Source of the DNA: Oscillospiraceae bacterium
Lineage (GTDB): Bacteria; Bacillota; Clostridia; Oscillospirales; Oscillospiraceae
Direction of reading: 5' to 3'
Assembly (NCBI GenBank): GCA_017405865.1
Contig: JAFQZN010000048.1
Coordinates: 1-35,197 of the forward strand
Length of the DNA: 35,197 nt
The notes below the pieces were generated by a model, which was not told where the DNA came from, searched no databases, and worked only from the letters and a program-made list of their open reading frames with translations. Below are positions 1 to 8,294 of this stretch, piece after piece. Position 1 is the first letter of the stretch; every line of letters starts with the position of its first letter. A program made the position numbers and the translations under genes.

Positions 1-11
1 AAGTCAAAATT

Positions 12-30
12 CTTGCGAAGCAAGCTTTTT
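12..30 (+). terminator. Weak terminator-like hairpin at the left edge
   Basis: A 5-bp stem (CTTGC/GCAAG, 12-16 with 20-24) with loop GAA is followed by CTTTTT. It could end a plus-strand gene lying left of the window. The stem is short, so this is only a possibility. The rest of 31-120 is AT-rich, and I see no convincing ORF or promoter in it. Confidence 0.3.
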
Positions 31-142
31 GCAACCTAAATTGTTAGAAAAACCTGAATAAAACAGAAAAACGTTTAAACAGGGAATAATCCAAAAATTG
101 TTTTAATTATTTTGACGTTTACGGACTTTTTTGACAGTCTGA

Positions 143-176
143 GGGTGCGCTGAGTTCAGCGCACCCTGTTTTACTG
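143..176. terminator. Strong hairpin downstream of glnS, orientation uncertain
   Basis: An 11-bp perfect inverted repeat (143-153 GGGTGCGCTGA with 156-166) lies just past the glnS stop. The T-rich tail (TGTTTTACTG) is on the plus-strand side. Read in the glnS direction the stem is followed by TCAGACTG and then an A-run. It may therefore be a weak glnS terminator, or the terminator of a plus-strand transcript entering from the left. An outer ACAGT/ACTGT pair (134-138 with 173-177) can extend the stem. Confidence 0.55.
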
Positions 177-180
177 TTAT

Positions 181-1905
181 TTACGCCTTGAAGCTGTCCT
201 TCAAAAGGACGCTGCGGTTGAAGACCGGGTGGTCTGCGGTGCAGTCCTTGTTGTCCATGCAGAAGTAGCCGACGCGCATGAACTGGTAGCACGGCGCGGT
301 CTTTTTCAAGCGCGCCTCGCCCTCTGCCGCATACTTTTTGATTTCGTCAAGCAGTGCCGCTTCGATCTTGCAGCCGCGCAGCACGGTCAGAGAGTTCGGA
401 TTCATGCACTCCAAAAAGTCCTTGTCCGGACCGTCCGGCTGCGGGTCGGAGAACAGATTCTCATACAGACGGACTTCTGCATCCGCGGCAGTCGCGGCGT
501 CGACCCAGTGGATCGTTGCGCCCTTGACCTTTCTGCCGTCGGCAGGATTGCCGCCGCGGCTTTCGGGATCGTACTCGGCGTAGACCTCGACGACCTTGCC
601 GTTTTCGTCCTTCTTGCAGCCCGTCGCGGTGACGAGATAGGCGCCCTTCAGACGCACCTCGTTGCCCGGATACATGCGCTTGTACTTCGGGATCGGGGTT
701 TCGAGGAAGTCCTCCTCCTCGATCCAAGCCTCACGGCTGAAGGTGATGGAGTGCGTGCCCTGCTCGGGATGGACGGGATTGTTCTCGACCTCGAAGGTCT
801 CGGACTGCCCCTCCGGGTAGTTGGTGATGATCAGCTTGACCGGATGCAGAACTGCCATGGTGCGCTCTGCCGTTTCGTTCAGATCCTCGCGCAGACAATG
901 CTCCAGCAGCGCGTATTCCACCGTGCTGGCTGCCTTTGCAACGCCGATGCGCTCGCAGAAGTCGCGGATCGCGTGAGCGGTATAGCCGCGGCGGCGCAGA
1001 CCGCACAGGGTCGGCATGCGCGGATCGTCCCAGCCGGAGACTCTGCCTGTCTCCACCAGCAGGCGGAGCTTGCGCTTGGACATGACGGTGTGGTCGATGC
1101 CGAGACGGGCGAATTCGATCTGGCGGGGCTTATGGTAGGGGATGGAGACGTTCGACACGACCCAGTCGTAGAGCGGGCGGTGCGCCTCAAATTCCAGAGA
1201 GCACAGCGAATGCGTGATCCCCTCGAGGGCGTCCTGAATGGGATGGGCAAAGTCGTACATCGGGTAGATGCACCATTTGGTGCCCTGCCGGTGATGGTTG
1301 ATATTGCGGATGCGGTAGATGACCGGATCGCGCATGTTGAAGTTGCCGCTTGCAAGGTCGATCTTGGCGCGGAGCGTGCGCGTACCCTCGGCAAACTCGC
1401 CGTTCTTCATCCGCTCGAACAGATCGAGGTTTTCCTCCACGGAGCGGTCGCGGTAGGGGGAGATCGCAGGCTTACCGATGTCGCCGCGATATTCGCGGAA
1501 CTGCTCCGGGGTCAGATCGCAGACGTAGGCAAGCCCTTTCTTGATCAGCTCGACAGCATACTCGTAGTCCTTTTCAAAATAGTCCGAGCCATAGTAGAAG
1601 CGGTCGCCCCAGTCGAAGCCGAGCCAGTGGATGTCGTCCTGGATCGCCTCGACGTATTCGGCGTCTTCCTTGGCAGGGTTCGTGTCGTCCATGCGCAGGT
1701 TCGTGATGCCGCCGAATTTTTCCGCCGTGCCGAAGTCGATGCACAGCGCCTTGCAGTGACCGATATGCAGATAGCCGTTCGGCTCCGGCGGGAAGCGGGT
1801 ATGCACCTGCAGACCCTCAAACTGTCCGCCCGGTCCGATGTCTTCCTCGACAAAGGCCTCGATAAAGTTTTTTACCTCGGGAGTTTTGCGTTCTTCTTCC
1901 ATCAT
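181..1905 (-). CDS. glnS: Glutaminyl-tRNA synthetase (GlnRS)
   Basis: Class I aminoacyl-tRNA synthetase of 574 aa, the usual length for bacterial GlnRS; it charges tRNA-Gln with glutamine in the cytosol. The class I HIGH signature lies at residues 47-50 within [12 protein letters not shown], which is GlnRS/GluRS-type. The KMSKS-like loop is VMSKRKL at about 274-280. The C-terminal half carries the beta-barrel anticodon-binding region typical of GlnRS, and there is no YqeY fusion. The start is the first of two tandem ATGs, preceded by GAGAGGA at good spacing. It is a single gene with its own promoter, divergent from pyrH. Many Firmicutes lack GlnRS and make Gln-tRNA through GatCAB; a GlnRS in Clostridia is usually explained by past transfer, but base composition here matches the neighbours. 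Confidence 0.96.
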   Translation of the reverse strand: MMEEERKTPEVKNFIEAFVEEDIGPGGQFEGLQVHTRFPPEPNGYLHIGHCKALCIDFGTAEKFGGITNLRMDDTNPAKEDAEYVEAIQDDIHWLGFDWGDRFYYGSDYFEKDYEYAVELIKKGLAYVCDLTPEQFREYRGDIGKPAISPYRDRSVEENLDLFERMKNGEFAEGTRTLRAKIDLASGNFNMRDPVIYRIRNINHHRQGTKWCIYPMYDFAHPIQDALEGITHSLCSLEFEAHRPLYDWVVSNVSIPYHKPRQIEFARLGIDHTVMSKRKLRLLVETGRVSGWDDPRMPTLCGLRRRGYTAHAIRDFCERIGVAKAASTVEYALLEHCLREDLNETAERTMAVLHPVKLIITNYPEGQSETFEVENNPVHPEQGTHSITFSREAWIEEEDFLETPIPKYKRMYPGNEVRLKGAYLVTATGCKKDENGKVVEVYAEYDPESRGGNPADGRKVKGATIHWVDAATAADAEVRLYENLFSDPQPDGPDKDFLECMNPNSLTVLRGCKIEAALLDEIKKYAAEGEARLKKTAPCYQFMRVGYFCMDNKDCTADHPVFNRSVLLKDSFKA

Positions 1906-1934
1906 TTTCGTCCTCTCGAAAAAAGATTGTTGAT

Positions 1935-1963
1935 ATTATATAACAGATTTCCCAAATCTGCAA
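1935..1963 (-). promoter_or_regulatory. glnS promoter with a palindrome in the spacer
   Basis: On the minus strand TTGCAG (-35, 1958-1963) and TATAAT (-10, 1935-1940) are separated by exactly 17 bp. A perfect inverted repeat, CAGATTT-CCC-AAATCTG (1944-1960), fills the spacer and overlaps the -35. A repressor could bind it, but no regulator is known from the sequence. Confidence 0.75.
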
Positions 1964-2033
1964 CGGTCGTTCCGTATATTTTGCCGAAAATTTCCTCCCG
2001 GACGGAAAACATTTTTGAAAACGGAAATTTTGG

Positions 2034-2062
2034 TTGCCAATTCGCGCGAATTATTATAGAAT
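2034..2062 (+). promoter_or_regulatory. Promoter of the pyrH-polC operon
   Basis: TTGCCA (2034-2039) and TAGAAT (2057-2062) have a 17-bp spacer. The spacer is largely the perfect 14-bp palindrome AATTCGCGCGAATT (2039-2052). A 9-bp inverted repeat (AAAATTTCC 1987-1995, GGAAATTTT 2023-2031) ends just before the -35. The start codon of pyrH follows 36 nt after the -10, with AAGGAG in between. Confidence 0.65.
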
Positions 2063-2098
2063 AGGGGAAGACAAAACCGTACGAAGGAGTGGTTTCCC

Positions 2099-2821
2099 AT
2101 GAGCGAGCCGAAATACCGCCGCGTTCTGCTGAAGCTCAGCGGAGAGGCACTGGCGGGCGACGCCCACAGAGGCTTTGATTTTGATGTGATAGGTCGCGTG
2201 TGCGACGTCATCAAGCGCTGCGTCGAGGCAGGCGTACAGGTCGGCATTGTCATCGGCGCGGGGAATATCTGGCGCGGTCTGAAGGACGGCGGCGACCGCA
2301 TGGAGCGCACCCGTGCAGACAGCATGGGGATGCTGGCAACGGTGATCAACTGTCTTGCGATGGCGGACTGTCTGGAGCAGCGCGGCGTCCCTGCGCGCGT
2401 GCAGACGGCGGTCGAAATGCCCCGCGTCGCCGAGCCGTATATCCGCAATAAGGCCGTGCGCCATCTGGAAAAGGGCCGCGTCGTGATCTTCGGCGGCGGC
2501 ACGGGCAATCCGTTCTTCTCCACCGACACGGGCGCTGTGCTCCGCGCGGCGGAGATCAACGCAGACGTCATCCTGCTGGCGAAGAACGTGGACGGCGTCT
2601 ATTCCGACGATCCCGTGAAGAACCCGAACGCCGTCAAGTTTGACGAGATCACCTACGACGAGGTGCTTGCACGGCGCCTGACAGTCATGGACAGCACCGC
2701 AACGTCTCTGGCAATGGACAACCACATTCCCATCATGCTCTTTGCGCTCAAGGATCCGGAAAACATCCTGCGCGTCGTGATGGGCGAAACAATCGGCACA
2801 CTTGTGAAGGAGGAATTATAA
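2099..2821 (+). CDS. pyrH: UMP kinase
   Basis: 240-aa cytosolic kinase of the amino-acid-kinase fold that phosphorylates UMP to UDP with ATP, the step feeding UTP and CTP synthesis and UDP-sugars for the wall. Visible PyrH marks are the N-terminal KLSGEAL loop, the GAGNIWRG segment, [30 protein letters not shown] and the DGVYSDDP segment near the end. Length equals the family norm. AAGGAG sits just upstream of the ATG. It is the first gene of the operon; the usual upstream partners rpsB and tsf are absent here, where glnS diverges instead. Its last codons carry the ribosome binding site of frr, one base away. Confidence 0.97.
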   Translation: MSEPKYRRVLLKLSGEALAGDAHRGFDFDVIGRVCDVIKRCVEAGVQVGIVIGAGNIWRGLKDGGDRMERTRADSMGMLATVINCLAMADCLEQRGVPARVQTAVEMPRVAEPYIRNKAVRHLEKGRVVIFGGGTGNPFFSTDTGAVLRAAEINADVILLAKNVDGVYSDDPVKNPNAVKFDEITYDEVLARRLTVMDSTATSLAMDNHIPIMLFALKDPENILRVVMGETIGTLVKEEL

Positions 2822-2822
2822 C

Positions 2823-3380
2823 ATGTCAGCAGTAGATTTTAAGGAATTCAGCCGCAAAATGGACAAGACGCTCGAGATCCTGCAGGACGACTTCGGCGCG
2901 ATCCGCGCAGGCAGAGCCAACGCCCGCGTTCTCGACCGCATCACGGTCGAATACTACGGCGTCGATACCCCGATCGGACAGGTCGGCACAATCTCCTCGC
3001 CGGACGCCAGAACGCTGGTCATCCAGCCGTGGGACGGCAGCCTGCTCAAGTCGATCGAAAAGGCAATCCAGGTGTCCGATCTGGGCATCAATCCGCAGAA
3101 TGACGGCAGAATCATCCGTCTGGTCTTCCCGCAGCTGACCGAGGAGCGCCGCCGTGAGCTCGTCAAGCAGGTCAAGAAATACGGGGAGGACGCGAAGGTT
3201 GCCGTCCGCAACATCCGCCGCGACGCAATGGACTATATCAAGAAGCTCAAGAAGGACTCCGAGATCACCGAGGACGACCAGAAGAACGCCGAGAAGGATC
3301 TGCAGGATCTGACCGACAAGTATATCAAGAAGGTCGACGAGGCCTGCGGCGTCAAGGAAAAGGAGCTCATGGAGCTGTAA
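2823..3380 (+). CDS. frr: Ribosome recycling factor
   Basis: 185 aa, the standard RRF length. It acts with EF-G to split post-termination ribosomes so the subunits can be reused. Recognisable RRF segments are the N-terminal MDKTLEIL helix, IRAGRANARVLDRI, the ISSPDARTLVIQPWD stretch of domain II, and the basic-acidic C-terminal helices of domain I (ERRRELVKQVKKYGEDAKVAVRN). The ATG follows the pyrH stop after one base, and AAGGAGGA lies inside the last pyrH codons, implying coupled translation. pyrH-frr adjacency is almost universal in bacteria. Confidence 0.98.
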   Translation: MSAVDFKEFSRKMDKTLEILQDDFGAIRAGRANARVLDRITVEYYGVDTPIGQVGTISSPDARTLVIQPWDGSLLKSIEKAIQVSDLGINPQNDGRIIRLVFPQLTEERRRELVKQVKKYGEDAKVAVRNIRRDAMDYIKKLKKDSEITEDDQKNAEKDLQDLTDKYIKKVDEACGVKEKELMEL

Positions 3381-3394
3381 GGTTCTGAAATACG

Positions 3395-3424
3395 GCAGGC
3401 AGCTACCTGCGGGCAGCTGCCTGC
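3395..3424 (+). other. Intercistronic stem-loop between frr and uppS
   Basis: A perfect 10-bp inverted repeat (GCAGGCAGCT 3395-3404, AGCTGCCTGC 3415-3424) with a 10-nt loop occupies the 64-nt gap, the longest inside this operon. It is followed only by TTTG, so it is a poor terminator. It may set mRNA stability or partial attenuation between frr and the lipid genes. Confidence 0.55.
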
Positions 3425-3444
3425 TTTGAATTACGGGAGACTGT

Positions 3445-4182
3445 ATGAGTCTTTTTAAGAAGAAAATCCACGCGGCCGACCGGCCTGTGCCGACGCATAT
3501 TGCGATCATTATGGACGGCAACGGCAGATGGGCAAAAAAGCGCGGTCTGCCGCGTACCGCCGGCCATAAGGTCGGCGCGGAGGCGTTCCGCACGATCGCA
3601 AATTACGCCAAATCCATCGGCCTGAAATATCTGTCCGTCTATACCTTCTCCACCGAGAACTGGAAGCGTTCCGAGGAGGAGGTCAACGCGATCATGGAGC
3701 TGCTGGAGAAGTATCTGCGCGAGCTGATCCGCGATATGGACAAAAACCGCGTCCGCTTTTGCTTTTTCGGCGATATGAGCCGCCTTTCCCCGCAGCTGCA
3801 GGAGGAGGCGCGCGTCGCGGCGGAGGAATCGAAAAAATACGCCGGCGTACAGGTGAATTTCTGCCTGAACTACGGCGGCAGAGCCGAGATCATCCGCGCT
3901 GCAAAAGCGTTTGCGCAGGACTGCGCGGACGGAAAAGCAAAGCCGGAGGAGCTGACCGAAGTGCGCTTTTCCGACCTGCTGTATTCCGCCGGCGTTCCCG
4001 ACCCGGAGCTGGTGATCCGCCCGGGCGGCGAAATGCGCACGTCAAACTTCCTGCTGTGGCAGAGCGCCTACGCGGAATACTATTTTACCGACGTCCTCTG
4101 GCCGGACTTCGGTCCGAAGGAACTGGAAAAGGCGATCGCCGCCTATAACGGGCGCAACCGCCGCTTTGGAGGTGCAAAATAA
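3445..4182 (+). CDS. uppS: Isoprenyl transferase (undecaprenyl diphosphate synthase)
   Basis: 245-aa cis-prenyltransferase that adds isopentenyl units to farnesyl diphosphate to make undecaprenyl diphosphate, the lipid carrier for peptidoglycan and other wall polymers. The substrate loop HIAIIMDGNGRWAKKRG carries catalytic Asp24. The C-terminal block, normally R-T-S-G-E-x-R-L-S-N-F, reads RPGGEMRTSNFLLWQSAYAE, a mild variant that keeps both arginines and the SNFLLWQ core. The start has a GGGAGA site. It overlaps cdsA by one base (TAATG), so translation is coupled. Its substrate comes from the DXP genes dxr and ispG in the same operon. Confidence 0.97.
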   Translation: MSLFKKKIHAADRPVPTHIAIIMDGNGRWAKKRGLPRTAGHKVGAEAFRTIANYAKSIGLKYLSVYTFSTENWKRSEEEVNAIMELLEKYLRELIRDMDKNRVRFCFFGDMSRLSPQLQEEARVAAEESKKYAGVQVNFCLNYGGRAEIIRAAKAFAQDCADGKAKPEELTEVRFSDLLYSAGVPDPELVIRPGGEMRTSNFLLWQSAYAEYYFTDVLWPDFGPKELEKAIAAYNGRNRRFGGAK

Positions 4183-5024
4183 TGCTGGTGAGAATTCTTG
4201 CGGCGGCGGTCGGACTGCCGCTGCTGTTAGCGATCGTCCTGCTCCTGCCGCCGATCGGCACGGCGATCCTGTTTGCGCTCGCTTGTATGATCGGCGCGTA
4301 CGAAATGCTCTGGCGCACCGGCATCCTCAAGCATAAGCGCATCGTCGTATATACTGCCCTCATGGCGGCGGCGGTCGTGATGTGGTCTTGGCTGCGCGCC
4401 TGCGCGGTCGTCAGTGAGCAGGCACTGTGGGTCAGTGCGCTGATCGGACTGTTCGTCTACGCTTGCCTGCTGTTCTGCGAGCTGCTCGCGGGACATACGG
4501 AGCTGAAATTCACCGCCCTGTGCGTCGCGCTCTTCAGCGGCGTCGTCTATCCGTTTTTGATCGGCTCTCTCGTGCGCCTGCGCGGGATGGAAAACGGCAA
4601 GTACTATATCCTCGTCGCCTTTATCATCTCCATGGTCGCAGACTCCGGCGCTTACTTTGCCGGCAGAGCCTTCGGCAAGCATAAGCTCGCGCCCGTCGTC
4701 AGCCCGAAGAAGACCGTCGAGGGCGCGATCGGCGGCGTGATCGCCAACATGCTCGGCATGGCGCTGTATACCTTCCTGCTTTCGCGCTTTTTCGGCTTCA
4801 CGCAGGTCAACTACCTCTACGCCGTGATCTACGGCTTCGTCGGCGCGTTCGGCTCCATGCTGGGCGATCTGACCCTGTCCGTTGTCAAGCGGCAGGTCGG
4901 TATCAAGGACTATGGCAATCTGATCCCCGGCCACGGCGGCATTTTAGACCGCTTCGACAGCACGATGATCTGCGCGCCGATCGCGGAGATCCTGCTCCTG
5001 CTGATCCCCTTTGCGGTGAAGTGA
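4182..5024 (+). CDS. cdsA: Phosphatidate cytidylyltransferase
   Basis: 280-aa polytopic membrane enzyme that makes CDP-diacylglycerol from CTP and phosphatidic acid, the branch point to phosphatidylglycerol, cardiolipin and other anionic lipids. Several hydrophobic segments fill the N-terminal two thirds. The CDS signature is complete near the C-terminus: SVVKRQVGIKDYGNLIPGHG followed by GILDRFDS, which holds the catalytic acidic residues. The start codon overlaps the uppS stop, with GGAGGTG just upstream inside uppS. dxr begins one base after its stop. Confidence 0.97.
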   Translation: MLVRILAAAVGLPLLLAIVLLLPPIGTAILFALACMIGAYEMLWRTGILKHKRIVVYTALMAAAVVMWSWLRACAVVSEQALWVSALIGLFVYACLLFCELLAGHTELKFTALCVALFSGVVYPFLIGSLVRLRGMENGKYYILVAFIISMVADSGAYFAGRAFGKHKLAPVVSPKKTVEGAIGGVIANMLGMALYTFLLSRFFGFTQVNYLYAVIYGFVGAFGSMLGDLTLSVVKRQVGIKDYGNLIPGHGGILDRFDSTMICAPIAEILLLLIPFAVK

Positions 5025-5025
5025 C

Positions 5026-6174
5026 ATGACGAAACAACTCTCTATCCTCGGCTCTACCGGCTCTATCGGCAGGCAGACGCTCGAGGTTGTGGAAACCATG
5101 CCGGAGGTGCGCGTTTGCGCGCTCACGGCGGGAACGAATACCGCGCTGATGGCGCAGCAATGCAAAAAATACCGACCGGAGCTTGCCGTCATGGCGACGG
5201 AAGCGGCGGCGGACGATCTGCGGCAGAGGCTCGCGGGAGAGAAAATTCGCATTCTTTCCGGCATGGACGGACTGATTGCGGCGGCGGAGCTGGACAGTGC
5301 GGATACGGTCGTGACGGCGGTGGTCGGCACGGTCGGCCTGTGCCCGACGCTGGCGGCGATCCAAAAAAGAAAGCGCATTGCCCTTGCCAACAAGGAGACG
5401 CTGGTCTGCGCCGGTGAGCTGGTCATGGCGCAGGCGCGGGAATACGGCGCGCAGATCGTTCCCGTCGATTCGGAGCATTCCGCAATTTTTCAATGCCTCA
5501 TGGGCAGCCGGGACAAGAGCGAGATCCGCCGACTGATCCTGACCTGCTCGGGCGGCCCGTTCTTCGGGAAATCGCCTGCGGAGCTGCAGCACGTCACGAA
5601 AGCGGACGCGCTGAAGCATCCAAACTGGAAAATGGGGAATAAAATCACCATCGACTGTGCTACACTGATGAATAAGGGACTGGAGGTCATTGAGGCAATG
5701 CGCCTGTATGACCTACCGCTTTCCAAGGTGGACGTCGTCATCCACCGACAGAGCATCGTCCATTCCCTCGTGGAATTTCGCGACGGCGCCGTGATGGCGC
5801 AGCTCGGCGTACCGGATATGCGGATTCCGATCCGCCTTGCGCTGACCTATCCGTACCGCGCGGAGAATCCCGCGCCGCCTCTGGATCTGCTGTCCTGCGG
5901 CGCGTTGAGCTTTGCACAGCCTGACGAGGAGGCCTTCCCGTGCCTGCGTCTGGCAAAGGAAGCCGCCGAGCGGGCGGGCAACGCCTGCGCCGTGATGAAC
6001 GGCGCAAACGAGGCGGCTGTGGCTATGTTTTTACGAGATGAGATCGGCTTTTACGACGTTCCGCGCCTCGTTCGGCGCGCGATGGATAGCGTTCCCTATC
6101 TCGAACATCCCGACCTTGCCGAGATCCTGCAGTCGGATCGCGCAGCAAGGGAAGCAGTGAATCAACTGATTTGA
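5026..6174 (+). CDS. dxr: 1-deoxy-D-xylulose 5-phosphate reductoisomerase
   Basis: 382-aa cytosolic enzyme that converts DXP to 2-C-methyl-D-erythritol 4-phosphate with NADPH, the first committed step of the MEP isoprenoid pathway. The NADPH-binding loop is ILGSTGSIGRQTLE (residues 7-20). ANKETLV lies at 121-127. The metal ligands are Asp148 and Glu150 in VDSEHSA and Glu220 in MNKGLEVIEA, all present. Length is normal. It is packed between cdsA (1-nt gap) and rseP, in the uppS-cdsA-dxr-rseP-ispG order common in Clostridia. Confidence 0.98.
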   Translation: MTKQLSILGSTGSIGRQTLEVVETMPEVRVCALTAGTNTALMAQQCKKYRPELAVMATEAAADDLRQRLAGEKIRILSGMDGLIAAAELDSADTVVTAVVGTVGLCPTLAAIQKRKRIALANKETLVCAGELVMAQAREYGAQIVPVDSEHSAIFQCLMGSRDKSEIRRLILTCSGGPFFGKSPAELQHVTKADALKHPNWKMGNKITIDCATLMNKGLEVIEAMRLYDLPLSKVDVVIHRQSIVHSLVEFRDGAVMAQLGVPDMRIPIRLALTYPYRAENPAPPLDLLSCGALSFAQPDEEAFPCLRLAKEAAERAGNACAVMNGANEAAVAMFLRDEIGFYDVPRLVRRAMDSVPYLEHPDLAEILQSDRAAREAVNQLI

Positions 6175-6184
6175 GGTGCAAAAA

Positions 6185-7249
6185 TTGATCGTTTTCTATG
6201 TTCTTCTTGCCATATTGCTCTTCGGCGTACTGATCCTCGTCCATGAATTCGGACATTTCTTCACGGCGAAGCTGTCCGGTGTGCAGGTCAACGAGTTTTC
6301 TCTGTTTATGGGACCTGCGATCTGGAAAAAGCAGAAAGGGGAGACGCTCTACGCCCTGCGCACCATTCCCATCGGCGGCTACTGCGCCATGGAGGGCGAG
6401 GACGGCGAGAGCGACAATCCACGCGCCTTTACCAATGCGAAGATTTGGAAGCGACTGATCATTCTTGCGGCAGGCTCTGCGATGAACTTCCTGACGGGGC
6501 TTCTGATCATGGCGCTGCTCATCACGTTTACGGCAGAGGTGATCCCGGGGAAAACCGTGACGGAGATCGTTCCCGACCGCCCCTTTGCCAGTGCGCAGGG
6601 GCTGCAGATCGGAGACGAGATCGTTTCGATCGACGGTGAGCACGTCTATATCCAAGGGGACATCACGATGCTTCTCGACCGCGACGCGGACGGCAGGCAC
6701 GATCTCACCGTGATCCGTGACGGCGAGAAGCTCGAGCTGAAGAACGTGCCGATGCAGCGGGACTACGTTGACGAGTACGGCGCTGCGCGCTACGGCTTTT
6801 CCACTGACGTCCGCGATAGAAGCGTCGGAAGCGTCCTGTCGTATACGTGGAACCAGTGCATAGATTTCGTGCGTCTGGTGCGGCTGGGACTGACCGACCT
6901 GTTTACCGGCAGAGCCGGGATCAAGGATATGTCCGGCCCGGTCGGGATTATTTCCGTCGTGGCCGAGCAGGGAGCGCAGTCGGAAAGCGTCGGCATCGGC
7001 GTGTTGAACGTTCTCAACCTCTTTGCGTTTATTGCGATCAACCTTGCGGTGATGAATCTGCTGCCGATCCCCGCGCTGGACGGCGGCCGCATCGTGTGTC
7101 TTCTTGTGACGGCGGCGATCGAAAAAATCACGCGCCGCAAGCTCAATCCCAAGTACGAAGGCTACCTGCATGCGGGCTTTATGGTCCTGCTGCTTGCCTT
7201 CATGGCGTTTATCACGTTCAAGGACGTGTTCCAGATTTTCGGAGGCTGA
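6185..7249 (+). CDS. rseP: RseP/RasP-type site-2 zinc metalloprotease (TTG start)
   Basis: M50 intramembrane protease that cleaves transmembrane anti-sigma factors and remnant signal peptides. The zinc motif HEFGH (His20, Glu21, His24) lies in the first membrane helix. A central PDZ domain contains QGLQIGDEIVSIDG, and the second catalytic segment NLLPIPALDGGRIV carries the LDG aspartate. Two C-terminal hydrophobic helices follow. I choose the TTG at 6185 because GAGGTG (6173-6178) sits six bases before it and puts HE at the same depth as in B. subtilis RasP. The GTG at 6176 is in frame and three codons longer, but it lies within that site and has no site of its own. Length is 354 aa from the TTG. 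Confidence 0.93.
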   Translation: MIVFYVLLAILLFGVLILVHEFGHFFTAKLSGVQVNEFSLFMGPAIWKKQKGETLYALRTIPIGGYCAMEGEDGESDNPRAFTNAKIWKRLIILAAGSAMNFLTGLLIMALLITFTAEVIPGKTVTEIVPDRPFASAQGLQIGDEIVSIDGEHVYIQGDITMLLDRDADGRHDLTVIRDGEKLELKNVPMQRDYVDEYGAARYGFSTDVRDRSVGSVLSYTWNQCIDFVRLVRLGLTDLFTGRAGIKDMSGPVGIISVVAEQGAQSESVGIGVLNVLNLFAFIAINLAVMNLLPIPALDGGRIVCLLVTAAIEKITRRKLNPKYEGYLHAGFMVLLLAFMAFITFKDVFQIFGG

Positions 7250-7250
7250 A

Positions 7251-8288
7251 ATGACAAGACAGATTTCCGTCGGCGGCGTAAAGATCGGCGGCGGCGCGCC
7301 GGTTTCGATCCAATCCATGCTGAACAGACCCAATACGGACGTCGAAGGCTGCCTTGCACAGATCGCGGAGCTGAAAGCCGCGGGCTGTGAGATCGTGCGC
7401 CTGTCCGTGCTGGACGAGGAGGCGGCTGCCGCGTTTGCGAAGATCGCGGAACAGTCGCCCCTGCCGCTGGTCGCGGACATCCATTTTGACTACCGCCTTG
7501 CGATCAAAGCCGCCGAGGGCGGCGCGTCCAAAATCCGCATCAATCCCGGCAACATCGGCGGAGAGGACCGCGTCAAGGCGGTCGTGGACTGCTGCAAGGC
7601 GCATCACATCCCCATCCGCGTCGGCGTAAACGGCGGCTCGCTCGACAAAGCCCTGCTCGAAAAGTACGGCCATCCGACGCCGGAGGCGCTGGTGGAGAGC
7701 GCATTTTCCCATATTGCACTGCTGGAGAAATTCGGCTTCTACGACACCTGCGTTTCGATGAAATCGAGCTCCGTGCCGCTGATGATGCGCGCCTACACGC
7801 TCATGCACGAGCAGTCGGATTACCCGCTGCACGTCGGCGTGACCGAAACGGGCACGGAGTACATGGGAACGGTCAAATCCGCCATGGGCATCGGAGGACT
7901 TCTGTGCATGGGCATCGGCGATACGATCCGCGTGTCGCTGACGGCTGACCCCGTGCGCGAGGTCGAGGCGGCGAAGGCGATCCTGAAGGCCGCCGGACTG
8001 CGCAGGGGCGGCGTGAATCTGATCTCCTGCCCGACCTGCGGCAGAACGAAGATCGACCTGATCGGCCTTGCCAATCAAGTGGAAGAGGCGCTGCGCGGCT
8101 GTAAGAAGGATCTGACCGTCGCGGTCATGGGCTGCATCGTCAACGGTCCCGGAGAGGCAAGAGAGGCGGATATCGGCATTGCCGGCGGCGACGGCTGCGG
8201 CGTCATATTCGTCAAGGGCGAATTAAAGGAGAAGCTGCCGTACGGCGAGCTTCTGCCTGCGTTATTGCGATACATAGATGAATTATAG
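7251..8288 (+). CDS. ispG: 4-hydroxy-3-methylbut-2-en-1-yl diphosphate synthase
   Basis: 345-aa iron-sulfur enzyme (GcpE) that reductively converts methylerythritol cyclodiphosphate to HMBPP, the penultimate MEP step. The [4Fe-4S] ligands are visible: Cys260 and Cys263 in SCPTCGR, Cys295 in MGCIVNGPGE, and Glu302. The N-terminal TIM-barrel part holds QSMLNRPNTD and ADIHFDYRLA. The length is the short two-domain bacterial form. The start is the ATG right after the rseP stop, where GGAGG (7241-7245) gives correct spacing; an upstream in-frame extension into rseP is possible but has no support. polC follows after 6 nt. Confidence 0.97.
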   Translation: MTRQISVGGVKIGGGAPVSIQSMLNRPNTDVEGCLAQIAELKAAGCEIVRLSVLDEEAAAAFAKIAEQSPLPLVADIHFDYRLAIKAAEGGASKIRINPGNIGGEDRVKAVVDCCKAHHIPIRVGVNGGSLDKALLEKYGHPTPEALVESAFSHIALLEKFGFYDTCVSMKSSSVPLMMRAYTLMHEQSDYPLHVGVTETGTEYMGTVKSAMGIGGLLCMGIGDTIRVSLTADPVREVEAAKAILKAAGLRRGGVNLISCPTCGRTKIDLIGLANQVEEALRGCKKDLTVAVMGCIVNGPGEAREADIGIAGGDGCGVIFVKGELKEKLPYGELLPALLRYIDEL

Positions 8289-8294
8289 GAGAAT

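Noticed and set aside
229-2064. 611-codon plus-strand open frame opposite glnS
   Set aside because: It runs antisense to a clear GlnRS and its product has the Arg/Val/Ala-rich bias of a shadow frame; the frame has no ribosome site or family motif.
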